NCBI GenBank assembly: GCA_965228905.1
Contig: CBDDII010000003.1
Location: forward strand, 2,046,001 to 2,110,000
Source: CALKXV01 sp965228905
Lineage (GTDB): Bacteria; Pseudomonadota; Alphaproteobacteria; Rhodobacterales; Rhodobacteraceae
Reading direction: 5' to 3'
DNA: 64,000 nt
The notes under the pieces are model-generated. The model did not search any database and was not told the origin of the DNA. It worked only from the letters and a program-made list of their open reading frames with translations. Positions 18,138 through 27,120 of the stretch are shown piece after piece (within the stretch, counting starts at the first letter, position 1; each line of letters begins with the position of its first letter). The position numbers and the translations under genes are program-made.

Positions 18138-19244
18138 TTACCTCTTACCCTTGCCACCCTTGTCCTTGGAGCCCTTGCCACCCTTGTCCTTACCGTGGCC
18201 GCCCTTGTCCTTGGAACCCTTGCCACCCTTGTCCTTGCCGTGGCCGCCCTTGTCCTTGGAACCCTTGCCACCCTTGTCCTTGCCGTGGCCGCCCTTGTCC
18301 TTGGAACCCTTGCCGCCCTTGTCCTTACCGTGGCCGCCCTTGTCCTTGGAACCCTTGCCACCCTTGTCCTTGCCTTGGCCGCCCTTGTCCTTGGAACCCT
18401 TGCCACCCTTGTCCTTACCGTGGCCACCCTTGTCCTTGCCGCCCTTGTCTTTGCCGTGGCCATCCTTGTCGCCACGATCATCTTTGTCATTGTCATCTCG
18501 GTCGTCGCCCGAACCCTGGTCGTCGCCGGAGTCTTGGTCGTCACCCGAGCCTTGGTCGTCACCCGAGCCTTGGTCATCACCGGAACCTTGATCGTCACCG
18601 GAACCTTGATCGTCGCCGGAACCCTGGTCGTCGCCCGAACCTTGATCGTCACCGGAGCCCTGATCGTCCCCGGAGCCCTGGTCGTCACCCGAACCTTGGT
18701 CATCACCGGACCCCTGGTCGTCGCCGGAGCCTTGGTCGTCACCAGAGCTTTGGTCGTCACCCGAACCCTGGTCATCATCGCCAGAGCCTTGGCCATCGCC
18801 AGAGCCTTGGTCATCGCCAGAGCCTTGGTCATCGCCAGAGCCTTGGTCATCGCCGGAGCCCTGATCGTCACCGGAGCCTTGGTCGTCACCGGAGCCCTGG
18901 CCATTGCCGCCGCTGTCGCCCCGCGTAACGGGGTCATCCGAGTCGCTCGTACCCGGGGTGCCTTCTCCGTCAATCCCTTCGGACAATACCTTCGGCACCG
19001 CCGTGCCGACCGGCGTTCCGTCGACCAGGAGGACGGATCCTGCGGGCGCGCTGCAATCCATTTCTTCGGCTAGGTTAACCGGGATATCCGTTTCCAACCG
19101 CTGGCAAAAGACGGTTTCGCCCGCCTGTGCGGTTTGCCCGACCGTGGCATCCTTGAGGGCGGTGTCGCCGTATCCACCGCCAAATGCCATCATCGGAAGC
19201 GTGACGAAAGTCACGGTTGAAAGCAGTCGTGTCTTGCAGCTCAT
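18138..19244 (-). CDS. Secreted low-complexity protein with acidic GSGDDQ and basic KDKGG repeats
   Basis: I recognise no family. The 368-aa product starts with a signal-peptide-like stretch (residues 1-24), then a ~90-residue unique region with two Cys (ETVFCQRLETDIPVNLAEEMDC). Residues ~115-250 are about two dozen tandem GSGDDQ hexapeptides with a few variants (DGQ, DDDQ, SSGDDQ, DSGDDQ). Then comes a short transition rich in D/K, and residues ~265-368 are built of 15-residue units of the type KGSKDKGGHGKDKGG. The mature protein is therefore a block polyampholyte: a strongly acidic tract followed by a strongly basic one, almost certainly disordered. The codon pattern is uniform within repeats, showing recent tandem expansion. 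An extracellular or periplasmic location is inferred from the signal. Confidence 0.7.
   Translation of the reverse strand: MSCKTRLLSTVTFVTLPMMAFGGGYGDTALKDATVGQTAQAGETVFCQRLETDIPVNLAEEMDCSAPAGSVLLVDGTPVGTAVPKVLSEGIDGEGTPGTSDSDDPVTRGDSGGNGQGSGDDQGSGDDQGSGDDQGSGDDQGSGDDQGSGDGQGSGDDDQGSGDDQSSGDDQGSGDDQGSGDDQGSGDDQGSGDDQGSGDDQGSGDDQGSGDDQGSGDDQGSGDDQGSGDDQGSGDDQDSGDDQGSGDDRDDNDKDDRGDKDGHGKDKGGKDKGGHGKDKGGKGSKDKGGQGKDKGGKGSKDKGGHGKDKGGKGSKDKGGHGKDKGGKGSKDKGGHGKDKGGKGSKDKGGHGKDKGGKGSKDKGGKGKR
18141..18470 (-). repeat. Tandem 45-bp repeats coding the basic KDKGG tract
   Basis: About six near-identical 45-base units, each coding a 15-residue KGSKDKGG(H/Q)GKDKGG unit, make up the 3' end of the gene. 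The units differ by single bases (for example CCTTGG versus CGTGGC) and the last is incomplete. Copy-number change by slippage or recombination is expected, and assembly errors are possible here. Confidence 0.85.
18500..18903 (-). repeat. Tandem 18-bp repeats coding the acidic GSGDDQ tract
   Basis: About two dozen 18-base units code for GSGDDQ. Third positions vary (GAACC/GAGCC, TCG/TCA and so on), while the amino acids are nearly constant, which suggests the peptide sequence is maintained by selection despite synonymous drift. One unit carries an extra Asp codon and a few have substitutions. Confidence 0.85.
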
Positions 19245-19441
19245 CTTGGTTCTTGCCCCCTGTAATCAGCGTCTTTCGCAGACGTCTGGGATCACTTGGT
19301 GAATAATGTCTTACCTCGGCGACTTGATTGCTGAAAAAACGGGAAAATGCACGTCAAAAACACCATACCTAGCATAAACTTGCCTAAGGTAAGGAAAGAT
19401 ATGGTGTCTTCGCCTATGTCGAGACAATCGGTTTCAACGCA

Positions 19442-19466
19442 ACAGCCCCGCACAAGGCGGGGCTGT
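19442..19466 (-). terminator. Hairpin after ctaD
   Basis: A perfect 10-bp stem ACAGCCCCGC/GCGGGGCTGT with a 5-base loop lies about 30 bases beyond the ctaD stop. It lacks a strong T tract, so it may be a terminator or an mRNA 3'-end stabiliser. Confidence 0.55.
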
Positions 19467-19492
19467 CAATGGTCGATTCGATTTGAAACGGG

Positions 19493-21157
19493 TTAGTGGG
19501 CGTGGCCCTTGTCCCAATCCTCACGCTTCGGCAGTTGCTCGAAGGTGTGGGCTGGGGGCGGCGAGGGCAGGGTCCACTCCAGCGTGTCGGCGTGTTCGTT
19601 CCAGTAATTGGCCTCTTCGACGCGCTTGCCCGCGAAGATCGTGTAGAACACGATGCCGATGAACAGAAGGAACGAGGCAAAGGCCAGGAACGCGCCCCAG
19701 GATGACCATTCGTTCCAGTAGGCAAAGGCCTCCGGATAGTCGATGTAGCGACGCGGCATCCCCTGACGGCCGAGGAAGTGCTGGGGGAAGAAGGTCAGGT
19801 TGGCGCCGATGAAGAACATCCAGAACTGGATCTGCCCCAGACGCTCGGGATACTGGCGCCCCGACATCTTGCCGATCCAGAAGTAGACACCGGCGAAGAT
19901 ACAGAACACGGCCCCAAGGCTCATCACGTAGTGGAAGTGCGCCACGACGTAGTAGGTATCGTGATAGGCGCGGTCGATCCCGGCCTGGCTGAGGACGATG
20001 CCCGTCACACCGCCAAGGGTGAACAGGAACAGGAAGCCGAAAGCATAAAGCATCGGCGTCTTGAACTCGATCGAGCCGCCCCACATCGTTGCGATCCAAC
20101 TGAAGATCTTCACACCCGTCGGCACGGCGATAACCATGGTGGCAAGCATGAAATAGGTCTGCTGCGTAAGGCTCATGCCGACCGTGTACATGTGGTGCGC
20201 CCAAACAACGAAACCAAGCGCGCCAATGGCGATCAGGGCCCAGACCATCGGCAGGTAGCCAAAGACCGGCTTACGCGCGAAGGTCGCGATGATGTGGCTG
20301 ATGATGCCAAAGCCGGGCAGGATGATGATATACACCTCCGGGTGGCCGAAGAACCACAGGATGTGCTGATAGAGGATCGGGTCACCGCCGCCTTCCGGCT
20401 GGAAGAAGGTGGTGCCGAAGTTCCGGTCGGTCAGCAGCATGGTGATGGCACCGGCCAGAACCGGCAGCGACAGAAGAATCAGCCATGCGGTGACGAAGAT
20501 CGCCCAACCGAACAGCGGCACCTTGAACAGCGTCATGCCCGGTGCGCGCATGTTGAGGAATGTCGTGATCATGTTGATCGCGCCCAGAATGGACGAGGCC
20601 CCGGACAGGTGGACGGCAAAGATCGCCAGGTCCATCGAGAAACCTTGTTCCGAGGTCGACAAGGGCGGGTAAAGAACCCAGCCCACGCCCGAACCAAGCT
20701 GACCGTTACCGCCTGGGCTTATGACACTGGCCACCGCCAGCGAAGCGCCCGAGACGTAGAGCCAGTAAGACAGGTTGTTCATCCGCGGGAAGGCCATGTC
20801 CGGTGCACCGATGTGCAAGGGCATGAAATAGTTGCCGAAACCGCCGAACAGAGCCGGGATCACGACGAAGAACATCATCAGGATGCCGTGGGCCGTGACC
20901 AGCACGTTCCAGATATGGCCGTTCGGAGCGCAGGTGCCGTCGGCGATCATCCGTGCGCCTTCTGCGCACATGTATTGAACGCCGGGGTCCTTCAGTTCCA
21001 TCCGCATGTAAACGGTGAAAGCGACGGCGATGAAGCCAACCAGCCCCGAAGTGAAAAGATAAAGGACACCGATGTCCTTGTGGTTTGTCGACATGAACCA
21101 ACGCTGAAAGAAGCTCAGTTCGTGGTCGTCGTGTTCATGCGCTGCCGCGTCGGCCAT
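19493..21157 (-). CDS. ctaD: Cytochrome c oxidase (aa3-type) subunit I
   Basis: CtaD is the catalytic core of the proton-pumping aa3 oxidase in the inner membrane. The 554-aa protein has about twelve membrane helices. Haem and copper ligands are visible: TAHGILMMFF (low-spin haem His), WFFGHPEVYIIILPGFG (CuB His cross-linked to Tyr), WAHHMYT (CuB His pair) and YYVVAHFHYVMS (haem a3 and haem a His). The K-channel region FSWIATMWGG is present. Other subunit genes (ctaC, ctaE, ctaB) are not adjacent; the gene stands alone with 368 bases upstream. Confidence 0.97.
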   Translation of the reverse strand: MADAAAHEHDDHELSFFQRWFMSTNHKDIGVLYLFTSGLVGFIAVAFTVYMRMELKDPGVQYMCAEGARMIADGTCAPNGHIWNVLVTAHGILMMFFVVIPALFGGFGNYFMPLHIGAPDMAFPRMNNLSYWLYVSGASLAVASVISPGGNGQLGSGVGWVLYPPLSTSEQGFSMDLAIFAVHLSGASSILGAINMITTFLNMRAPGMTLFKVPLFGWAIFVTAWLILLSLPVLAGAITMLLTDRNFGTTFFQPEGGGDPILYQHILWFFGHPEVYIIILPGFGIISHIIATFARKPVFGYLPMVWALIAIGALGFVVWAHHMYTVGMSLTQQTYFMLATMVIAVPTGVKIFSWIATMWGGSIEFKTPMLYAFGFLFLFTLGGVTGIVLSQAGIDRAYHDTYYVVAHFHYVMSLGAVFCIFAGVYFWIGKMSGRQYPERLGQIQFWMFFIGANLTFFPQHFLGRQGMPRRYIDYPEAFAYWNEWSSWGAFLAFASFLLFIGIVFYTIFAGKRVEEANYWNEHADTLEWTLPSPPPAHTFEQLPKREDWDKGHAH

Positions 21158-21525
21158 TCATGCCTCCTGATGGTCGCTCGTGTTTTCTCCGCTTCCGCGT
21201 GAGAGGATCCAGCTACTTTCTAGGGCGCTGGCCCTTTGGCGGCAATGGCAGAAGTGCGCTGACGGGGTGAAAAATTGTCTCAGGTGAATGCGTTAAGGAT
21301 TTGGTGAGCGTCACGGTGTCTGACTGATTTTGTAGGCGTAGAAAGTGTCGGTAAGTCGCTCATTTTATTCATGTTTATGAATGTGTTGCGGGGTCACAAG
21401 GTCCGAAATCCTGAAACACGCACCCGAAAACCGGGGACTTACGGTTTGCGCGGGCGTAGACAGCGGCACTTCGCCGCTGAAGGAAGAAATGCCTAGAAAG
21501 GGTGAAATCAATCGACTTTTGCCGA
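21158..21525. other. 368-base gap between ctaD and lipB; ctaD upstream region
   Basis: No convincing gene is seen. The stretch should hold the ctaD promoter (minus strand). It contains a symmetric 6-bp dyad ATTCAT-GTTT-ATGAAT at 21367-21382, with spacing like CRP/FNR-family operators but not matching the FNR consensus TTGAT-N4-ATCAA, and a perfect 7-bp stem hairpin CAGCGGC/GCCGCTG at 21461-21479 some 47 bases beyond the lipB stop. Confidence 0.5.
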
Positions 21526-22173
21526 TCAGACAAAGACTTGGGGGAACGTCTTTTTGAGCGCAACGTCGACGTCCTCCATCGTCACCGGCAAGCCAAGGTC
21601 GACAAGCGACGTGACCCCATGGCCGGTGATTCCACAGGGCACAATCCCGTCGAAGTGGGAAAGATCCGGTTCGACATTGATCGACAACCCGTGGAAAGAC
21701 ACCCATTTCCTGAGGCGTATGCCCAAGGCCGCGATCTTGTCCTCGCGCGGTGTACCATCCGGCAGGGGTGGTTTCTCGGGGCGCTCAACCCAGACCCCGA
21801 CCCGGCCTTCGCGACGTTCGCCCTTGACGTTGAACTGATCCAGCGTGGCAATGATCCAGTTTTCGAGATCGTTCACGAACTTTCGAACATCCTGCCCGCG
21901 CGCCGCCGCATCCAGCATCACATAGGCCACACGCTGACCCGGCCCGTGATAGGTGTATTGCCCGCCGCGTTTCGTCGGATAGACGGGAAACCGCGCGGCA
22001 TCCTTCAAATCTTCGGCTTGGGCGGAGGTGCCGGCGGTATACATCGGTGGATGCTCGACCAGCCAGATCGTTTCCGGTGCCGTACCTGCGCGAATGCCTG
22101 CCGCGCGGTCTTCCATGAAGGAAACGGCGCGGTCGTAGTCCAGCAATCCGGGTTCAGAAATCCAGTCGACCAT
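21526..22173 (-). CDS. lipB: Octanoyl-[acyl-carrier-protein]:protein octanoyltransferase
   Basis: LipB moves octanoyl from ACP to the lipoyl domains of dehydrogenase complexes, the first step of lipoate synthesis. The 215-aa product has YDRAVSFMEDRAAGIRAG, IWLVEHPPMYTAGTSAQ, KRGGQYTYHGPGQRVAYVMLD (the RGGxxTYHGPGQ signature), GVWVE, DKIAALGIRLRKWVSFHGLSINV (catalytic Lys) and IVPCGITGHGVTSL (catalytic Cys). ATG 22173 begins MVDWISEPGLLDYD as in the family; the open frame upstream of it runs into the tRNA gene and is not coding. Confidence 0.96.
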   Translation of the reverse strand: MVDWISEPGLLDYDRAVSFMEDRAAGIRAGTAPETIWLVEHPPMYTAGTSAQAEDLKDAARFPVYPTKRGGQYTYHGPGQRVAYVMLDAAARGQDVRKFVNDLENWIIATLDQFNVKGERREGRVGVWVERPEKPPLPDGTPREDKIAALGIRLRKWVSFHGLSINVEPDLSHFDGIVPCGITGHGVTSLVDLGLPVTMEDVDVALKKTFPQVFV

Positions 22174-22212
22174 GGGGCCTCTGCGTGTCGTCCCTACCTT
22201 GGGGGATCGACT

Positions 22213-22299
22213 TGGTGCGGTCGAGAAGACTCGAACTTCCACGGGTGTTACCCCACAGCGACCTCAACGCTGCGCGTCTACCAATTCCGCCACGACCGC
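22213..22299 (-). tRNA. tRNA-Leu (anticodon GAG)
   Basis: The minus strand reads GCGGTCG at the 5' end, pairing with CGACCGC near the 3' end, followed by discriminator A and an encoded CCA (22213-22215). The anticodon arm is CAGCG-TTGAGGT-CGCTG, giving anticodon GAG (reads CUC/CUU). The long variable arm and the GTTCGAGTC T-loop are as expected for a class II leucine tRNA. It is transcribed toward lipB. Confidence 0.95.
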
Positions 22300-22434
22300 A
22301 CAGTCAAAGCGTAAAGCCCGGACCTCTTAGCGGGACACTGCATCCTACTCAAGAGGGTTCGGTGAAAAAAGCGTGATGGACCGATCATTATGTGCCATGA
22401 CCCCCGGCACGGCAGACGGCAAGGCAAACAGGAC

Positions 22435-23007
22435 ATGGAAAGCGACACGCCCCCCGATTTCGACACGATCTTTCAGGCCATGTGCGACGGCGACATCGCT
22501 ACGCTTGAGGCTGCGGAGGGGCAGGGCGGTTTTCCCCATGGGGTGGACGGCTGGCTTGGCCGCTATTGGCTGACCAATGCCATCGACTCGGCCTGCCTTG
22601 CGGCGGTGGAATGGGTGCTGTCGAAGGACGTCGAGGTGAATTACAACGACGATGAAGGCTTTTCGCCCCTGAAATCCGCCCTTCAGGTCGAGGTGGATTG
22701 CAAATGGCGGTATCCCGAAATGACCGACCCTGCCGACAAGGCGGCGCTGACCATTTCGATCATTGACGCACTTTGTGCCGCGGGCGCGAATGTGAACTCC
22801 AAGATGACGCTCGATGACACGGCGCTTCACACTGCGGCGTCATGGTCTTCGGTCGCGGTGGTGCGGCACCTGTTGAAACTGGGCGCGGATCCAAACGCCT
22901 ATGACGCCGAATACACGCCGCGCTTGCCGGAGTACTACGCCAAGTTCAACAAACGTTGGGACGTTCACGAGGTATTGGTAGAGGCACGAGAGGGCAAGGG
23001 GGGCTGA
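22435..23007 (+). CDS. Ankyrin-repeat protein
   Basis: The 190-aa soluble protein contains ankyrin-type helix pairs. The clearest is DDTALHTAASWSSVAVVRHLLKLGADPNAYD (a full repeat), preceded by ISIIDALCAAGANVNSKMTL and, less clearly, DSACLAAVEWVLSKDVEVNYNDDEGFSPLKSAL. Ankyrin repeats bind other proteins; no enzymatic domain is seen. The start at 22435 (MESDTPPDFD) is one of two candidates; an ATG at 22390 in the same frame adds 15 basic residues. It is convergent with the TRAP operon, with a hairpin at the shared end. Confidence 0.75.
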   Translation: MESDTPPDFDTIFQAMCDGDIATLEAAEGQGGFPHGVDGWLGRYWLTNAIDSACLAAVEWVLSKDVEVNYNDDEGFSPLKSALQVEVDCKWRYPEMTDPADKAALTISIIDALCAAGANVNSKMTLDDTALHTAASWSSVAVVRHLLKLGADPNAYDAEYTPRLPEYYAKFNKRWDVHEVLVEAREGKGG

Positions 23008-23014
23008 CGCCCCC
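22999..23014. terminator. Shared hairpin between convergent ankyrin and dctM genes
   Basis: GGGGGC-TGAC-GCCCCC forms a 6-bp GC stem spanning the stop codon of the ankyrin gene, at the point where two convergent genes end only 9 bases apart. It could stop transcription in both directions, although no T run follows. Confidence 0.4.
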
Positions 23015-23016
23015 GC

Positions 23017-24468
23017 CTAGTTCGTTCCGTAAGCCACCGCTGGTAACCATGTCGTCAGCGCCGGGAAATAGAACACGATGGCCAACCCCAGAAGCTGCAA
23101 CAACACGAACGGCACCACCCCCTTGTAGATATGGCTCAAGTTCACCTCGGGCGGACAGACGCCCTTGAGGTAGAACAGCGCAAATCCGACAGGCGGCGTC
23201 AGGAAGGACGTTTGCAGCGTCACCGCCACAAGGATCGCAAACCAGACAACCGCCGGGTCGCGCACCTGGTCAAAGCCCGGCACCTCAAGGCCCAACCCCT
23301 GGATGATCGGCAGCATCAGCGGCATGATGATGATCGTGATCTCGATCCAGTCCAGCAGGAATCCCAGCAGGAAGACGATGAACAGGATGAAGATCACCGT
23401 CATGTAGGGATCGTCAAAGGCCGACAGCACCAGCCCCTCCACGATTTCGTCCCCGCCATAGCGGCGCAACACGAAGGCAAAGAAGTTGGCGGCAAGGAAG
23501 ATGCCCACGATGTAACCCGTGGTGTTCATCGTCGACCGGCTGACCTCTTTCAACACCTTGAAATTCAGCTTGCCATTGATCAGCGCCAGAAGGGTCGCGC
23601 CCAGGGCGCCCAACCCCGAAGCCTCGGTCGGCGTGGCGAACCCGGCAAAGATCGACCCCAGCACCAGAAGGATCAGGAACATCGGTGGCACCACGGCCAG
23701 CGCGACTTCCTTGATCGCGTCGAACCCGACGTGTTCGGTCGTCGGCGGCGCGGGCATGGAACTGGGGCTCAAGAGGCCGAACAGCACGATGAACACGATA
23801 TAAAGCCCGCCCAGGATCAGGCCCGGAAACAAGGCACCCATGAACAGATCGCCAAGGGAAATCGCCAGTTGGTCCGACATGATGACCAGCATGATCGAGG
23901 GCGGGATCAGGATGCCCAATGTGCCCGCACTGGCAATCGTGCCCGTGGCGATCGGTTTCGAGTAATCCTGAGCCATCATCGCGGGCAGGGCCATCACGCC
24001 CAACAGCGTCACCGAAGCGCCGATCACACCGGTCGAGGCGGCAAGGATAATGCCGATCAGCATGACGGTCAGGGAAAGCCCGCCGCGCAACCCCCGGAAC
24101 AGGCGCTGCATGGAAATCATCATGCGCTGTGCGACGCCCGATTGATCCAGCATCAGCCCCATGAAAATGAACATCGGCAGCGCGACCAGCACGGGGTTCT
24201 TGACGATATTGCCGAACAAACGCCCCGACAGGGCCGACAGCTTGCGATAGTCGATCCCGGTGCGGTCAAAGTCGATCACGTCGCGGAACAGGGACCGGTA
24301 GGGATCAAGAAAGATCTCGGCGATCAGGATATAGATCAGGCTGACACCCACCAGGGCGAAGGCCACCGGGATGCCCCGGAACAACAGGAAGATGAACGTC
24401 AGGAACATCGCCGCAACGGCGACTTCGTTCAGCGTCAGGTAGTGACCGATGAATTCGAGAATTGCCAC
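23017..24468 (-). CDS. dctM: TRAP transporter large permease (DctM type)
   Basis: This 483-aa inner-membrane protein has about 12-13 helices and is the ion-coupled transport subunit of a tripartite ATP-independent periplasmic transporter. Seen: LFRGIPVAFALVGVSLIYIL at the start, PMFIFMGLMLDQSGVA, GIILAASTGVIGASVTLLGVMALPAM, YSKPIATGTIASAGTLGILIPPSIMLVI (the DctM signature) and a matching second half ending LQTSFLTPPVGFALFYLKGV. Its start lies 3 bases after the small permease stop. It is longer than the usual ~430 aa because of an insertion near residues 50-90. The gene symbol denotes the family only, not C4-dicarboxylate specificity. Confidence 0.92.
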   Translation of the reverse strand: MAILEFIGHYLTLNEVAVAAMFLTFIFLLFRGIPVAFALVGVSLIYILIAEIFLDPYRSLFRDVIDFDRTGIDYRKLSALSGRLFGNIVKNPVLVALPMFIFMGLMLDQSGVAQRMMISMQRLFRGLRGGLSLTVMLIGIILAASTGVIGASVTLLGVMALPAMMAQDYSKPIATGTIASAGTLGILIPPSIMLVIMSDQLAISLGDLFMGALFPGLILGGLYIVFIVLFGLLSPSSMPAPPTTEHVGFDAIKEVALAVVPPMFLILLVLGSIFAGFATPTEASGLGALGATLLALINGKLNFKVLKEVSRSTMNTTGYIVGIFLAANFFAFVLRRYGGDEIVEGLVLSAFDDPYMTVIFILFIVFLLGFLLDWIEITIIIMPLMLPIIQGLGLEVPGFDQVRDPAVVWFAILVAVTLQTSFLTPPVGFALFYLKGVCPPEVNLSHIYKGVVPFVLLQLLGLAIVFYFPALTTWLPAVAYGTN

Positions 24469-24471
24469 GGA

Positions 24472-25275
24472 TCAGCCCTCCACCTTGTCGCCACGGTCGA
24501 AGAGCCGCGCGATAAGGATGACGACGACGGCCAGGGCAAACCCGATCAGGACCGTGTATTTGATTTCTTGCGCACCAAGTTCCAACTCGCCGAATATCGC
24601 GCTTCGTCCGATGTCGCGGTCCGATACATCCTCGCCCGAAGTCAGCCTGAGGAACCACCAGATCGCGTAATAGGCCGCGAGGTTCATCGCGAACATCGTG
24701 GACGGGAAGGCGTAGAAAAGCTGCTTCCAGAGGGCAGGGCGCGTCATCCGCGACAGATACCTCACATAGGCTGCCCAGACCGCCACTGCGATGAACAGGA
24801 AGGCGACGTTCATGAAGCACTTCAGGATCCAAAGGTTGTGCAAACCGTTCGGACTGTCCGAGCCTTCGTCGATCAGGACCGAGGAAATGGCGTAGGACAG
24901 GGTGAAATCCCACGACAGGATGATGAAGGGCAGGAACAGCCAGACCAATCCGAAGATTTCCAGGCGGTTCTTGCGGTTTTCCGAGTAATGGGCGTGGAAG
25001 ATGTCGACGCGCACGTGACTGTTGGTCGTCACCGCATAGCCAATCGCGATCAGCGAGGCCGCGCCGTAAAGCCACCATTGCAGATCATCCAACCACGCCT
25101 GGTTCATGCCGGACGAGCGCAGGACCACCTGCGCGACGATGGCCATCATCAGGATCGGGAACAGCCAGGCAAAAATGTTCGACACCTGGACGACGAACCT
25201 GTCACCCCGGTTATGCTCGGCCTTGCCCGACTCTCCGGGGTCGGTGATGGCAATAAGCTCTTCGGTTGTCTGCAT
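24472..25275 (-). CDS. dctQ: TRAP transporter small permease (DctQ type)
   Basis: The 267-aa protein carries the four DctQ helices (around VSNIFAWLFPILMMAIVAQVVLR, LQWWLYGAASLIAIGYAVTTNSHVRVDIFH, FGLVWLFLPFIILSWDFTL and AFLFIAVAVWAAYVRYL) with the typical NSHVRVDIF motif. It has an extra C-terminal part, with another membrane segment, beyond the usual ~170-200 aa. ATG 25275 is preceded by GGAGGGG. The gene lies between the binding-protein and large-permease genes. Confidence 0.9.
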   Translation of the reverse strand: MQTTEELIAITDPGESGKAEHNRGDRFVVQVSNIFAWLFPILMMAIVAQVVLRSSGMNQAWLDDLQWWLYGAASLIAIGYAVTTNSHVRVDIFHAHYSENRKNRLEIFGLVWLFLPFIILSWDFTLSYAISSVLIDEGSDSPNGLHNLWILKCFMNVAFLFIAVAVWAAYVRYLSRMTRPALWKQLFYAFPSTMFAMNLAAYYAIWWFLRLTSGEDVSDRDIGRSAIFGELELGAQEIKYTVLIGFALAVVVILIARLFDRGDKVEG

Positions 25276-25362
25276 GGTCTGTCCCCTCCGGTTGCAGTGC
25301 TCGGACTGCAAAGGGCCAGGGCAGCATGTGCCGCCCTGGCCCGGTGTTCACGCGCTATCCGC

Positions 25363-26406
<1,044 letters not shown>

Positions 26407-26651
26407 GAAGTCCTCCCAAGACATTGTTTGCAACCCGATTCGAGCGGGTTTGACCCATCTAATATGTATCTGTTCCGTCGGTCAATTTTGTTACCGCATT
26501 TCATTGGCTATGGCTCAAATTGAGGCATGAGGCGTAATTTCCGGCAGGTCCGAAACCCGCCTTTCCTTGGTTTCGGTTCGAACTCAACACGCTAAAGGGT
26601 GAATTGATTTTTCCTTGCGATAGAGTACGCTTGTCAGGCGTGTTGTTCGGG

Positions 26652-27065
26652 ATGAGACATGCGATGAAAGATCCGACCCAGTTTCTAAATGATCGCGCTG
26701 TCGCGTTCAGCGAAGGGCGCTTGCAAGAAATGGTTGCACCCCTCGATTTTCCATTGCCGATCTACGGCAACGGAGAGGTGGTCGTCGTGCATTCGCAAGA
26801 CCAGATGATGGAGCGCCTTGCGCGCCGTCGACGAGACCTTGGCGATGCCGGATACGCAAGAACGGTCGTAGACATTGTTTCTGTCCGGCAAAACACGCAC
26901 CACAAAGTGCGATTGGTCGCTTTGGTAACAAGTCTCGACAAGAAGGGACGTATCATCGACAGCAACCTGCACGACTATTTCCTTTACAGTCAGGATGGTG
27001 GGGAATGGCGCATTTCCATGGTTTCCATTCGCGAAAAGTACTGGGTTGACCAGATGATCGCTTGA
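26652..27065 (+). CDS. Small protein of unknown function, possibly NTF2/SnoaL-like
   Basis: The 137-aa protein has the rough pattern of a nuclear transport factor 2-like fold: an N-terminal helix (DPTQFLNDRAVAFSEGRLQEMVAPLDFPLPIYGNG), a second helix (SQDQMMERLARRRRDLGDAG) and beta strands ending YFLYSQDGGEWRISMVSIREKYW. I do not recognise a characterised relative. The start could be 26652 or 26664 (MKDPTQF). It stands alone downstream of a 245-base region that also serves the divergent TRAP operon. Confidence 0.55.
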   Translation: MRHAMKDPTQFLNDRAVAFSEGRLQEMVAPLDFPLPIYGNGEVVVVHSQDQMMERLARRRRDLGDAGYARTVVDIVSVRQNTHHKVRLVALVTSLDKKGRIIDSNLHDYFLYSQDGGEWRISMVSIREKYWVDQMIA

Positions 27066-27120
27066 CTTGACCAGTTCAGGCTGACGTGATCGCCTGTGTT
27101 GCCATCACGTCGGAAGGGTC

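Noticed and set aside
18102..19073. Plus-strand frame coding a very hydrophobic LATLVLAVAALVLG repeat protein
   Set aside because: It is the antisense of the KDKGG and GSGDDQ repeats; it has no signal or domain and its start is in the neighbouring gene's upstream region. The minus-strand frame has a signal peptide and a unique N-terminal domain.
21367..21382. FNR box upstream of ctaD
   Set aside because: The dyad ATTCAT-GTTT-ATGAAT has FNR-like geometry but lacks the TTGAT/ATCAA core, and lies about 210 bases from the ctaD start, so a claim of FNR control is not supported.
22174..22242. N-terminal extension of lipB to 22242
   Set aside because: The extra 23 codons run into the 3' end of tRNA-Leu and do not resemble LipB; ATG 22173 gives the family start.
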